DNA of 64,000 bases from Thiothrix litoralis (GTDB taxonomy: Bacteria; Pseudomonadota; Gammaproteobacteria; Thiotrichales; Thiotrichaceae): NCBI RefSeq assembly GCF_017901135.1, contig NZ_CP072801.1, positions 62,001 through 126,000 of the forward strand, given 5' to 3'. The position numbers were made by a program, and so were the translations under genes. Shown here piece after piece: positions 17,350 through 28,151 of the stretch. The notes beneath the pieces were generated by a model. It saw only the letters and a program-made list of their open reading frames with translations. It was not told the origin of the DNA and did no database searches. Numbering within the stretch: the stretch's first letter is position 1; every line of letters begins with the position of its first letter.

Positions 17350-18462
17350 ATGAATACGCCTGTGCTGCATTTTAATCGTGCGCATTACCTTGATCTGAGC
17401 CCTTATCCGCTCAGGGTAACGCAGCCAGTAGCGACCGGGATGCCTGCTGTATTGTTCGAGTCAAGTCAGGAACGCTTATTGGCTAAGCAAATGGCAGCCA
17501 TGCAGGGGCAAGCGGCAGCAGTGCTGGGTATGTCTACCTTGCATCTGTTCTGGGACTGGTTTGAGTTGGTGCGCCAAACGCCCGTGCAGGTATTCATGGC
17601 GCAGGATACCTACCCCTTCATCCAGTTATTGGCAAAGCGTGCGTTTACACCACAGCGGTTGCAGACGTTCCGGGATATGGCTGAATTGGCAAAACAATTG
17701 GCACAGGTGTCACCGGCAAGTCTAGTGATGGTGGTGGCAGATAGTTGGTCATTGCGCCGTAATCAGCCTTTCGCCGTTAAATCCTGCTTAAAGTTGTTGA
17801 GCGGTCGGCGCGGTTTGTTAGTGTTGGACGATACGCAAACCTGTGGCTTGTTGGGGCATAACCCGTCACGGCAATTACCGTTTGGGGGCGGTGGCGGTGG
17901 TATTTTGCCGTGGGTTGGTGTTGCCACAGAACAAGTGGTGCTGATTACCTCGCTTGCCAAGGCATTAGGTACGCCGGTGGCGGTGTTGTCGGGGAATGCA
18001 GCCGTGGTCGACTGTTTTCGGCAACAGTCGCATACCCGTACCTATTGCAGCCCGCCGTCGCCTTGGCTTGTGGAACATGCGCTGCACGCCCTTCAGCAGA
18101 ATGCACAAACAGGCGGAAGGCGACGCCGGTCGTTGGTCGGGCATATCCATTATTTTCAGGCGCAGTTACAGGGCGTAGGCATTCACTGGGAAGGTGGGAT
18201 CTTTCCAGTGCAGAAGCTGGTTTTCCCCTATGACTGGCAGTGTGTGGCGATCTACCGTTACCTGCGTCAGCGCCAGGTGGAAACCGTGGTGACCCGCAGC
18301 GACAGCGGTGCTTGTGCCTTGACGGTGGTGTTGCGGGCAGGGCATCGGCGGGAAGATATTCGGCACTTGGTGATATTGTTGACCCAAGCGGTGGCGCAGT
18401 TGCCAACACCCATGCGTGGGCGCGTCAGGTCAGGGTGTCCATTTAGCCCGGAACTGTTGTAG
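17350..18462 (+). CDS. Degenerate fold-type I PLP enzyme (AONS/KBL-like)
   Basis: 370 aa, resembling the alpha-oxoamine synthase group (8-amino-7-oxononanoate synthase, KBL). VLDDTQTCGLLG (residues 158-169) corresponds to the usual DDAHGxGxxG, so the cofactor-binding aspartate is kept but the catalytic-type histidine is replaced by Gln163. SLAKALG contains the probable Schiff-base lysine (Lys204). A run of glycines (179-184) follows the DD motif. Family members are near 400 aa, so the fold is roughly complete. Begins 16 bases after the unknown gene with GAGGAG, and its end overlaps the convergent regulator by 33 bases. Confidence 0.72.
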   Translation: MNTPVLHFNRAHYLDLSPYPLRVTQPVATGMPAVLFESSQERLLAKQMAAMQGQAAAVLGMSTLHLFWDWFELVRQTPVQVFMAQDTYPFIQLLAKRAFTPQRLQTFRDMAELAKQLAQVSPASLVMVVADSWSLRRNQPFAVKSCLKLLSGRRGLLVLDDTQTCGLLGHNPSRQLPFGGGGGGILPWVGVATEQVVLITSLAKALGTPVAVLSGNAAVVDCFRQQSHTRTYCSPPSPWLVEHALHALQQNAQTGGRRRRSLVGHIHYFQAQLQGVGIHWEGGIFPVQKLVFPYDWQCVAIYRYLRQRQVETVVTRSDSGACALTVVLRAGHRREDIRHLVILLTQAVAQLPTPMRGRVRSGCPFSPELL

Positions 18463-19779
18463 GGAGCGCACGGTTATTCCCAAGCGTTCGGCGGCTTTTG
18501 CCATATTGCCGTGTTCTTCCTGAAGGGTCAGGGTGCGGGCAATATCGGCAACGTATTCTTTGAGTGTTTTCAAATCCATACCGTGATGCAAGGCGGTGAG
18601 TACGGGTTGATGGAAACTTGCCTCATAATCGGCGAAATAGGTTGCTCCAATCTTTTGTAGGTAATCACGCGGAATATCATTGGTGGATAATGCGCCGTAG
18701 CCGTTATAACGCCCGCACATGGCTCTGACTAATTGCCGTAACTCGCGCACGTTGCCGGGAAAGTCATGGGCTTGCAGGGCGTAAATGAGTGTTGGATCGA
18801 CGGCGGGTGGTTCGGTAAATTCTTCGTGCAGGAATTTGTCGAGTAACAGCGGAATATCATCCTTACGCATTCGCAGCGGTGGCAGGCGAATGATATTGCT
18901 GGCAATGCGGTGGAAAAAGTCTTGGCGGAAGGTGCCGTGGCGCTGTTCTGTTTCCAGATCACGATTGGTGGCACTCACCAGTCGAAAATCGAGGGTTTGC
19001 CAGCGGTCGCCCCCTACCCGTTTATAGGCTTTTTCCTGAATCACGCGCAGTAAGGATGCTTGCAGAAATGCGGGAAGTTCGCCTACTTCATCCAGAAACA
19101 AGGTGCCGCCCGCCGCTTGCTCAAACATGCCTTCACGGGTGCGGATGGCATTGGTGAATGCGCCTTTTTCATGCCCAAAAAATTCACTGCCTGCCAGTTC
19201 GGGTACGACAGTGGTGCAGTCCAGTACCACCAGATCTTGTTTGTGTTCACGTTGATCGACGGTGTGTAATAAACGTGCAATCAATTCCTTGCCGGTACCA
19301 GGCTCGCCCAATAACAGGACATTCGCATGGGAGTAGCGCCCAATTTCAACGGTATTGCGCAAGACGTTTAGCCATGTTGGACTCTGACCGATGATCTGTT
19401 CACGAATGGCTCGCGCACTTAAAATACGGTCGATTTGCGCCCAGCGTTGCAATTGTCCTAGTACTGCTTGCAGCAAGCTGTTGGGGTTTTGCCAGCAAAA
19501 CAGGTGCGATACGCCAGCGGCAATCAGGTGAAGTTGTTGTTCCAGCGTGAGTTGAGGTTGGCAGCAAACCAGAATCATGCGGTGGCTGGCTTGTTCCGCA
19601 TAATGGGGTAATTTTTCCAGTAGTTCATTGTCGATGGTATTGGCGATCAATACACCCGGCTGTTCGCTGTGCTGTAGTGCCTGTGTGGGGGGGTGATGTG
19701 TTGCTTGGCAAAGTGCATTTACCCACGACGCACATTCGCGCGTTGCGGCATCTTTTTCTATGGATACCCAGCCCAACAT
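18430..19779 (-). CDS. Sigma-54-dependent transcriptional activator
   Basis: 449-aa enhancer-binding protein. Residues 1-120 look receiver-like but lack a clear phospho-acceptor aspartate pattern. The AAA+ domain has Walker A GEPGTGKE (158-165), GAFTNA at 206-211 in place of the canonical sigma-54 contact GAFTGA, and Walker B GGTLFLDE. The C-terminus is a Fis-type helix-turn-helix ([20 protein letters not shown]). Convergent with, and adjacent to, the cluster headed by a sigma-54 promoter at 12851, so it most likely controls that operon. The signal sensed is unknown. Confidence 0.93.
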   Translation of the reverse strand: MLGWVSIEKDAATRECASWVNALCQATHHPPTQALQHSEQPGVLIANTIDNELLEKLPHYAEQASHRMILVCCQPQLTLEQQLHLIAAGVSHLFCWQNPNSLLQAVLGQLQRWAQIDRILSARAIREQIIGQSPTWLNVLRNTVEIGRYSHANVLLLGEPGTGKELIARLLHTVDQREHKQDLVVLDCTTVVPELAGSEFFGHEKGAFTNAIRTREGMFEQAAGGTLFLDEVGELPAFLQASLLRVIQEKAYKRVGGDRWQTLDFRLVSATNRDLETEQRHGTFRQDFFHRIASNIIRLPPLRMRKDDIPLLLDKFLHEEFTEPPAVDPTLIYALQAHDFPGNVRELRQLVRAMCGRYNGYGALSTNDIPRDYLQKIGATYFADYEASFHQPVLTALHHGMDLKTLKEYVADIARTLTLQEEHGNMAKAAERLGITVRSLQQFRAKWTP

Positions 19780-19895
19780 GATGATCGCCCTCGCATTATG
19801 TGCCCAGTTTTCTGCGTGATATAATTTTCTTCTGCTTAATATATAGCTTATGAGAGTGGGTTTGTGGGGGAGAGTGTCATTGGTATTTTCTATGA

Positions 19896-20774
19896 CTAGG
19901 TGTCAGCCCAGAGTTTGAATTGTTGTTCGGTAAGTTGTAGCTTGTCGCACAGTGCTTGTAATTTTACCAAGTCTTTCTCCCCGCGCCGCAAATCCACCGG
20001 CACTTCCGGCACTTCGCAATGAATACCGGTCAACTGCCGTGCCAGCCGTAGCGTCGCCTGATGTTCTTCCACCAAACCTTGCAAGCGTTTCGCCCCACGG
20101 GTTTTCATTAGCCCGATTTCGGGGATGCGCGACAGCAACATTTCCACACTGCTGAATTTCTGCAACAGCTTGGCAGCGGTCGACATGCCAATGCCCGGAA
20201 TGCCGGGAATATTGTCGGCTATATCACCCGCGATGGCTAACTGATCGGGAATTTGCGCAGGCCATACCCCGAATTCTTTTTTCACCCCGCCGGGCGGTAG
20301 CGGTGTGCGCCTGCCGTAATCCCACCAGATGTCGTGTTCGCCGACCAGTTGGGTCAAATCTTTGTCGCCGCTGATGATCATGCAAGGCGTGCCGATGGCT
20401 TGTTGCTGTTTTGCCCAAGTGCCGATTACGTCGTCGGCTTCAAAGTGCTGGCTGGCGGTTTGCACAATGCCTAGCGCATCCAGAAAGTCGCGGCACAGTT
20501 GAAATTGATATTTGAGTTCGTCCGGGGTGGGGGAACGGTTGGCTTTATAAGCGGGGTAAATGGTCTTACGGGTGGACGTTTTCAGGCTGGTATCAAAAGC
20601 GAAGCCGATTTGCTGCGGCTGTTCGGTTTGTAGCAGGTTGTAAACGAAGCGCAGGAAACCCAGCACGGCGTTTACCGGATTGCCGTCGCGATCCAGCGGA
20701 ATGGGCTGGCGCACGAACCAGGGGCGGAATACGTAAATGCTGGCGTCAATTAGCCAGACAGGGTTTTCAGGCAT
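19896..20774 (-). CDS. 5'-3' exonuclease (ExoIX/Pol I N-domain family)
   Basis: Flap-endonuclease-type nuclease, 292 aa from the ATG at 20774. Metal-binding and DNA-binding signatures are WLIDASIYVFRPW, AFDTSLKTSTRK, FEADDVIGT, SGDKDLTQL and the helix-hairpin-helix-like GDIADNIPGIPGIG. Such free-standing enzymes match the 5' nuclease domain of DNA polymerase I and remove flaps or primers. The frame is open to 20834, but those extra residues do not look like the family, whose members begin close to VWLIDAS. Confidence 0.9.
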   Translation of the reverse strand: MPENPVWLIDASIYVFRPWFVRQPIPLDRDGNPVNAVLGFLRFVYNLLQTEQPQQIGFAFDTSLKTSTRKTIYPAYKANRSPTPDELKYQFQLCRDFLDALGIVQTASQHFEADDVIGTWAKQQQAIGTPCMIISGDKDLTQLVGEHDIWWDYGRRTPLPPGGVKKEFGVWPAQIPDQLAIAGDIADNIPGIPGIGMSTAAKLLQKFSSVEMLLSRIPEIGLMKTRGAKRLQGLVEEHQATLRLARQLTGIHCEVPEVPVDLRRGEKDLVKLQALCDKLQLTEQQFKLWADT

Positions 20775-20887
20775 GGTATTTTTCAGGTGGCGAATAAGTT
20801 TCTGGACTATAAACATAGAACTATAAAAATGCACGGCTAGGCTTTTTATGAAAGAATGAATTGATAGTGATTATTGAAGGAGAGGAC

Positions 20888-21478
20888 ATGCTGAATCTGC
20901 GTGCAATGGGATGGGTGCTACTGGCAACATCCACCCTGTTTGGGGTAGCCGCTTGTGATAAGCAATCCGCTGTAGTGATGCCACTAGCGGTGAAGCCACT
21001 AGAGATGCTCTCCGTGGATGGTATTGGGCCTATCAATGGTGAGACGCCATTTAATCTGCATGATATTACCATGGCTTTTCAAGGGCTTAACGTGGCGCAA
21101 CGTACCAATTATGCTGATGGTGAGGAATACCCGGTCATTACCGTGAGCAAGGGTATGAAGCCATTGTTGACGATTAACCCGGATGCAAAGCAAGAAAAAG
21201 TTTTCTCGGTGATGGTGGATGATAACCTGATTGGCAATCGCCTCGGTCATTCTATTGGCTCTAAATTCACCGATGTTTACACTTTTGGTGCAACGGAAGA
21301 ATGTGCAGCAGGTTCAGAAGAATTTTCTGGAAAAGTGCTGTGCTATGCGCCAAAAACCGGCAATGTGCTGTATTTGTTCGGCGGAACTTGGAATGGCCCG
21401 AATGGTTCCGTACCCCCTAAAGACGTGCTGGCCAAGTGGCAAATGGAAGCCATCATCTGGAAACCACCCGCGAAATAA
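20888..21478 (+). CDS. Hypothetical lipoprotein
   Basis: 196-aa protein of unknown function. An N-terminal hydrophobic segment ends in GVAAC, a lipobox, so the mature protein is probably membrane-anchored. The rest is soluble with a regular beta-rich look and two extra cysteines (around TEECAAGSEEF and KVLCYAPK) that could form a disulfide. The ATG at 20888 follows GGAGAGGA. Monocistronic; an IS110-type element lies directly downstream. Confidence 0.7.
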   Translation: MLNLRAMGWVLLATSTLFGVAACDKQSAVVMPLAVKPLEMLSVDGIGPINGETPFNLHDITMAFQGLNVAQRTNYADGEEYPVITVSKGMKPLLTINPDAKQEKVFSVMVDDNLIGNRLGHSIGSKFTDVYTFGATEECAAGSEEFSGKVLCYAPKTGNVLYLFGGTWNGPNGSVPPKDVLAKWQMEAIIWKPPAK

Positions 21479-21535
21479 GAAGCCTCTCTTGCTCCCTTCA
21501 CCCCTTGCGGGGGAAGCAACTGTCTTGATGTTATG

Positions 21536-23427
<1,892 letters not shown>

Positions 23428-23436
23428 GTCGAGCGT
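23428..23436. repeat. Target-site duplication of IS66 copy 1 (right)
   Basis: Second copy of GTCGAGCGT, matching 21833-21841. Confidence 0.85.
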
Positions 23437-24084
23437 CCCCAGTTCCGGTAGGGAGGCTAGCAAGGTGAAACTGGCAATACGTCCCACACCTTTGAAACTC
23501 TTCAGCAGGTCTTCCTTCGCTTTCCATACGGGGCTGGCCTGCACGAATTGCCCCAAGTCTTTGTCCACATCGTCAATGTGCTGCTTGAGCCATTCAAGGT
23601 GCTGTTCGATATTCCCACGGACGCTACCTTGTGCCATAAACCAACGGTTTTGTTCGGCAACTCGTATCTCCACCAACTGACGGCGACGTGCCAGCAATTG
23701 GCTAAAAAGTTGCTGCTCAGCATCTTTCAAAGGACGGACTTCGGGGCGGATACGTTCTCCGAATAAGGCCAGTAATCGCGCATCCACTTTGTCCGTCTTG
23801 GCGAGTTGCCCCATTGCTTTAGCAAAATCCCGTGCTTGCCGGGGATTCACTACGGCAACGGGTAAGCCAGCTTCCATCAAGGCACAGGCAATGGGCGTTT
23901 CCAATCCACCTGTCGCTTCCATGACAATCAGGCTGGCATTCCAAAGCAACAACTTTTCGACCAATCCGGTTATTCCGGTGCTGGTGTTATCTGCTTGCCA
24001 TGCTTCGCCAGAAGGCAAACCATGAACATCCAGATGTGCTTTGGAAACATCAATGCCGATAAATGTTTCTTGGGTTTGTTCCAT
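23428..24084 (-). pseudogene. IS110 transposase, N-terminal fragment
   Basis: About 219 codons of the DEDD (RuvC-like) domain: start MEQTQETFIGIDVSK with the first Asp, then VMEATGG with the Glu, and LAKTDKVDARLLA with the Asp pair. The frame runs on into the IS66 end and stops at 23272 as an artefact. I chose the ATG at 24084; upstream residues belong to the element's non-coding end. Interrupted by IS66, so not functional unless the insert is lost. Confidence 0.9.
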
Positions 24085-24262
24085 GTTCCTGTACTCCCAT
24101 CCTAGCCGATGATGCGGGTTGTTCCCTGGCAACTGTTCGGGTTCTTCAAGAATTGGATGTGGCGACCCAAGCTTCCCCACGGGGTTCACCCAAAGGGCTG
24201 GCGGCCTGCCACATCCTGAAAACTCCTTGTTTAGTACATCCGGGATGATTCTTCCCAGATAC
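24085..24262 (-). ncRNA. Candidate bridge RNA region of the IS110 element
   Basis: The 5' non-coding end upstream of an IS110-type transposase is where the guide (bridge) RNA of this family is encoded. Here it contains a strong stem: GGATGTGGC (24155-24163) pairs exactly with GCCACATCC (24208-24216) around a 44-base loop that holds further paired G/C blocks (CCCC against GGGG near 24176-24184). The overall plan fits a stem with large internal loops. RNA boundaries and guide bases cannot be assigned by eye. Confidence 0.55.
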
Positions 24263-24281
24263 TAGGGCTGGGGATGGGGGG

Positions 24282-24548
24282 TTAAACCGGCTTGAAATTA
24301 TCAATCGTGCTGGCGCCTTCGCCAAAGAAGAACTTTTCCATTTCTTCTTGCAGGAATTTGCGGTCTTTAGCGTTGATGGTGCTGAGGCGGTATTCGTTGA
24401 TGAACATGGTTTGTTGCTTCAACCACAGACCCCATGCTTCTTTGGAAATGTGTTCGTAAATACGCACGCCCAGTGCGCCGGGGTAGGTTGGGCGCTCCAG
24501 CCCTTCTGCTTCGCGGCCTAAATGTACGCAGTTCACCATTCGTGTCAT
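24282..24548 (-). CDS. yggX: Probable Fe(2+)-trafficking protein YggX
   Basis: 88-aa cytoplasmic protein involved in iron handling and protection of Fe-S enzymes. The sequence begins MTRMVNCVHLGREAEGLERP with the family's conserved cysteine and continues to LINEYRLS-like and FLQEEMEKFFFGE motifs. Full length. It follows mutY by 17 bases on the same strand, the E. coli mutY-yggX arrangement. Confidence 0.96.
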   Translation of the reverse strand: MTRMVNCVHLGREAEGLERPTYPGALGVRIYEHISKEAWGLWLKQQTMFINEYRLSTINAKDRKFLQEEMEKFFFGEGASTIDNFKPV

Positions 24549-24565
24549 GTTGTTTCCTCAGTCGT

Positions 24566-25609
24566 TTACTCAATGTTCTGGAAAAACTGCCGGACTGCGG
24601 CTGATAGCCCGCCAGTAAAATGTGTGTCTGCTTTATACCAGAGCCAGCCGTTGCCTTCCATTATCCGTGCAGGGTGCGCGTCTAAATCGACCTGTAAGGG
24701 CTGTAAATGCAGGCGGTAATGCGAAAAAGTGTGGGTCAGTGTTGGCAAACGTGCCGCTACTATGCAGGTTTGGGCGAAGTGCTGCGCTAGCCAGTCTGCC
24801 ATAGCCGTTTCATCGGCAAATTCGGGAAAGCTCCATAAGCCACCCCAAATGCCGGTAGGCGGGCGGTGCTGGAGTAGCAGCTCACCATCGCTATTACGTA
24901 GCAACAAGGCGAGCGCAGTTTTTTCGGGTAAGTCTTTTTTGGGGCGCTTGCCGGGGTAGTCTTGTGGTTTGCCTTGCTGGAAAGCCTTGCAGCCGTCTTG
25001 TAACGGACATAGCAGGCACAGCGGTTTGCTGCGGGTACACAAGGTTGCACCCATATCCATCATCGCCTGGGTGTAGTCGGCATTGCGCTGGGTGGGCAAG
25101 TGGTGTTCAGCATGTTCCCAGAGCTGTTTGAGGGTGCGGGGTTCGCCGCTCCAGCCTGCGACGGCGTGGTAACGTGCCAAGACGCGCTTGACGTTGCCGT
25201 CCAGAATGGCGTGTGCTTGCCCGTGGCTGAGGGAGAGGATGGCGGCAGCGGTGGAACGCCCGATACCCGATAAGGTTTCCATGTCAGCCCTATCGGTGGG
25301 GAATACGCAGGCGTACTCGTCGCGTACCCGCTGTGCGGTTTTGTGCAAGTTGCGGGCGCGGCTGTAATAGCCCAAGCCTTCCCACAGTTTCAGCACATCG
25401 TCTTGTGGTGCATCGGCTAAGGTCAGTACATCGGGGAAACGCTGCATGAAGCGCCCGTAATAGGGGATAACGGTGGCAACCTGAGTTTGTTGCAACATGA
25501 TTTCCGACACCCACACACGGTAAGGGGTAGGATGTTGCTGCCATGGCAAGTCTTTCCGCCCGTGCTGGTCGAACCAGATCAGCACTTTATTAGCAAATTC
25601 AGGAATCAT
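24566..25609 (-). CDS. mutY: A/G-specific adenine DNA glycosylase MutY
   Basis: Removes adenine mispaired with 8-oxoguanine. 347 aa, normal length. The helix-hairpin-helix region reads TLSGIGRSTAAAILS, with a catalytic-type aspartate in AILDGNVKRVLAR. The [4Fe-4S] cysteines are in CTRSKPLCLLCPLQDGC. A NUDIX-like 8-oxoG recognition domain occupies the C-terminal third. First gene of the mutY-yggX pair. Confidence 0.96.
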   Translation of the reverse strand: MIPEFANKVLIWFDQHGRKDLPWQQHPTPYRVWVSEIMLQQTQVATVIPYYGRFMQRFPDVLTLADAPQDDVLKLWEGLGYYSRARNLHKTAQRVRDEYACVFPTDRADMETLSGIGRSTAAAILSLSHGQAHAILDGNVKRVLARYHAVAGWSGEPRTLKQLWEHAEHHLPTQRNADYTQAMMDMGATLCTRSKPLCLLCPLQDGCKAFQQGKPQDYPGKRPKKDLPEKTALALLLRNSDGELLLQHRPPTGIWGGLWSFPEFADETAMADWLAQHFAQTCIVAARLPTLTHTFSHYRLHLQPLQVDLDAHPARIMEGNGWLWYKADTHFTGGLSAAVRQFFQNIE

Positions 25610-25611
25610 GA

Positions 25612-25640
25612 TTGTTGTCTCGGCAAAAACGCTCTACAAT
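25612..25640 (+). promoter_or_regulatory. Promoter of tRNA-Gly
   Basis: TTGTTG (25612-25617) and TACAAT (25635-25640) are separated by 17 bases, a good sigma-70 arrangement. Start would fall about 20 bases before the tRNA. It lies just outside the mutY start on the opposite strand. Confidence 0.55.
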
Positions 25641-25666
25641 AGCAGCCTGCTTACGGTATCCCATAG

Positions 25667-25740
25667 GCGGGTGTAGTTCAATGGTAGAACGGCAGCTTCC
25701 CAAGCTGCATACGAGGGTTCGATTCCCTTCACCCGCTCCA
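25667..25740 (+). tRNA. tRNA-Gly (anticodon CCC)
   Basis: Folds as a full cloverleaf. The acceptor GCGGGTG pairs with CACCCGC, and the anticodon stem GCAGC/GCTGC encloses loop TTCCCAA with anticodon CCC. The T-arm contains GGTTCGATTCC, and CCA is encoded (25738-25740). The 3' end adjoins a tyrosine recombinase gene, so it is the probable attachment site of the accessory region downstream. Confidence 0.96.
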
Positions 25741-25860
25741 AGAGTCAATTCTATAGCGTTCTGATTAGTTCTAAGTAGTCCGGTATTTCTTCCTAAGTTC
25801 CTTGATATTCCTTAGAATGTTGTCCGTTAGCGTTCGTTAGTGGATTGCTAAAGCCTTTTT

Positions 25861-25884
25861 TTCATGTATTAGATACTACATGAA
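25861..25884. promoter_or_regulatory. Inverted repeat between tRNA-Gly and integrase
   Basis: TTCATGTA (25861-25868) mirrors TACATGAA (25877-25884), and a third CATGTA occurs near 25930. Such repeats beside an int gene can be arm-type integrase sites or an operator for AlpA/integrase control. Nothing else coding is visible in 25741-25979. Confidence 0.4.
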
Positions 25885-25979
25885 GTTTTCTACAAAACGC
25901 CATGAAGCTGAAGCCGCGTGTAGTGGGTCATGTAGTAAACACCCTGAAACCCTTACGCTGATTAAGTTTGAGTTTTCCC

Positions 25980-27269
25980 ATGAGTGATACAGATTCAGAA
26001 CAAGCCCCAACCCCTGATAATGCACCAAAGCACACGGCAAGCACTGACAAAGAGGCGCAAACCGCCCCATCGAAAGATAAGCTTTACCGGCTGACCTATG
26101 GCGACGGCTTGCAACTGGAAGTTAGACCCAACGGTAAAAAGTACTGGATTCACCGCTACATTAACCCGACCACCAAAAAGCAGACTGTTTACACCATAGG
26201 GCAGTACCGCAACGACAAGAAACCGCCTCACGTTAGCTTGTTGCAGGCGCGTACCAAGCTGTACGAAATCAAGGGATTGATCAAGCAGGGCATAGACGCA
26301 AACACCCATAGACACCGCACCAAGATTCAGGAAACCGCCAACACCTTCAAAGAGGTGGCGCTTGAATGGCACGATAACCAGTTAAACCGCTGGACTGAGA
26401 GCAACGCGGCGCAAGTGTTGCGATGTTTGGAGGCGGATATATTCCCCAACATAGGCGGGCGGGCGATTGCCTCACTGGATGCGCTCGACTTCCTGCAAGT
26501 TATCCGCATCAAGGAAGGGAAGGGCGCATTAGACAAGGCGGCAAAGGTCAAGCAGCGTATGAGCGCGGTAATGCGCTATGCAGTCGCCACGGGCAAGGTT
26601 AAATACAACCCCATACCTGACTTGGGTGTAGCCATGAAAGCCAAACCCAAAGACAAGCACTTTAACGCTTTGAACCTGGGCAACTTGCCTGACTTTTTGC
26701 GGGAGTTGGCAGCATACCGACCTGAAGTAACCCGGCGGGCGTTACAGTTCACCTTGTTGACGTTTGCGCGAACTGGCACGATCAGAGCGGCGCAATGGCA
26801 GGAAATCGACTGGGATAACGCAATGTGGAACATTCCAGCCGAACACATGAAGATGCACCAAGCGCATATCATCCCGCTATCACGTCAAGCCTTGAAGTTG
26901 TTGGAAGAGGTGCGCGTGTTCACGGGTGATTCTGAATTTATCTTTTACGCCAACCCTAACGACATAACCAAAGGGCTAAGCGCTAATGCATTGCTGGCGG
27001 TGTTGCGTCACATGGGATGGAATGATCGAACCACCGTTCACGGTTTCCGGGCGCTTGCATCCAGTGTGTTGCATGAATCCGGTTATCCGCCTCACATCAT
27101 TGAAAAGCAACTGGCACACGCTGACCACAACAAGATAGCGGGCGCTTATCGCTACATGGCGCAATACATGCCAGAACGGGTAGCAATGATGCAGTTTTGG
27201 GCGGATTTCCTCGACTCACAGCAACACGGTGCAAAAGTAATCCCATTCCGCACCCATGCCGCCACCTAA
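25980..27269 (+). CDS. int: Tyrosine recombinase / P4-type integrase
   Basis: 429 aa. An N-terminal arm-binding region (residues 30-120) has the look of phage P4-type integrases. The catalytic domain shows an Arg in RTGTIRAAQW (269), HGFR (His354, Arg357), His380 in QLAHADHNK and a tyrosine at 390 or 392 in GAYRYM. I chose the ATG at 25980; a TTG four codons earlier is possible. Location next to tRNA-Gly identifies the likely target. Confidence 0.93.
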   Translation: MSDTDSEQAPTPDNAPKHTASTDKEAQTAPSKDKLYRLTYGDGLQLEVRPNGKKYWIHRYINPTTKKQTVYTIGQYRNDKKPPHVSLLQARTKLYEIKGLIKQGIDANTHRHRTKIQETANTFKEVALEWHDNQLNRWTESNAAQVLRCLEADIFPNIGGRAIASLDALDFLQVIRIKEGKGALDKAAKVKQRMSAVMRYAVATGKVKYNPIPDLGVAMKAKPKDKHFNALNLGNLPDFLRELAAYRPEVTRRALQFTLLTFARTGTIRAAQWQEIDWDNAMWNIPAEHMKMHQAHIIPLSRQALKLLEEVRVFTGDSEFIFYANPNDITKGLSANALLAVLRHMGWNDRTTVHGFRALASSVLHESGYPPHIIEKQLAHADHNKIAGAYRYMAQYMPERVAMMQFWADFLDSQQHGAKVIPFRTHAAT

Positions 27270-27370
27270 CCAACCCCACAAAACTTATTCCCGTTTTTGC
27301 CTAGTTTGGCACGGTGTCGCCCTAGTATTCTCTGTTGTGTCCAATCGGACTTAATCAAACGGAGACAAAG

Positions 27371-27571
27371 ATGCTAAATATCCATAAACCCGACCCCGCG
27401 ATAAATCTCGATGAAATCAAGCAATTAACGGGGTTTTCCAAAACGACGATTTACGACCACATAAAAAACGGCAAGTTCCCGGCTGGATTTTTGGTATCGA
27501 GTCGGGCGCGTCGCTGGATGCTTTCGGACGTGGAAGCTTGGCTAAAGTCCAAACGGGAGCAATCCGCATGA
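27371..27571 (+). CDS. AlpA-family excisionase/regulator
   Basis: 66-aa DNA-binding protein with a winged/MerR-like helix-turn-helix (LDEIKQLTGFSKTTIYDHIK) and the typical FPAGFLVSSRARRW and DVEAWL ends. AlpA proteins regulate integrase or act as excision factors. ATG at 27371 behind GGAGAC. Overlaps the next gene by ATGA. A second, different AlpA-type gene lies at 36432. Confidence 0.88.
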   Translation: MLNIHKPDPAINLDEIKQLTGFSKTTIYDHIKNGKFPAGFLVSSRARRWMLSDVEAWLKSKREQSA

Positions 27572-28143
27572 CAAAAAATGATAACCCCGTATGGGCAGCG
27601 CAAGTAATTGCCGCAATGCAAAAAACCCCGGCACATAGCCTGCACGTCCCCTATCGTGATGCACCATTAGCCCTATCCGATGGGCAACGGGCGCGGCTGG
27701 ATAGTGACTATTACCTACATGACCTAGTTGAGCACGCCAAGAAAGACGTAAAAACAATAAGTGTTACCAGCATTAACTTGTCACGGCGTTTTTCCAGCGT
27801 GCGGGCAGCAGGTTTTTTTGATTTTTTGACCGATGATCACGCGGTTATTCTGCATAGCGTCCCTGACGCATCCCCGGCGGCGGCAATAGCCAACCGTGAG
27901 GAGCTAACCATTTATGCGGCGCATTTGTTGGCAGTCAATGCCGACATAGAGTTAGTCAGTCATGTTTTTGTTGAGGTAAATCCGCCTTATGCGATGGGAA
28001 TTTACGAAATCAAAACGAGACAGCTAACACAGCGTCTTAAAGACAATTGGCAGCGCGGCTTTTTAGATTGTTTGAGCGCAATCGAAAACGGCGGGCAAAA
28101 CGCAAGCTATACAAACCCAACCTTCGATCTCACAAAAATTTAG
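27568..28143 (+). CDS. Hypothetical protein of the element
   Basis: 191 aa, no family recognised and no membrane segments. A central stretch with FFDFLTDDHAVILHSVPD and a later ELVSHVFVEVNPPY look like buried strands of a globular domain. Coupled to the AlpA-type gene by an ATGA overlap and followed by the primase gene, so it belongs to the early/replication operon. Confidence 0.65.
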   Translation: MTKNDNPVWAAQVIAAMQKTPAHSLHVPYRDAPLALSDGQRARLDSDYYLHDLVEHAKKDVKTISVTSINLSRRFSSVRAAGFFDFLTDDHAVILHSVPDASPAAAIANREELTIYAAHLLAVNADIELVSHVFVEVNPPYAMGIYEIKTRQLTQRLKDNWQRGFLDCLSAIENGGQNASYTNPTFDLTKI

Positions 28144-28151
28144 GCGGCAAA

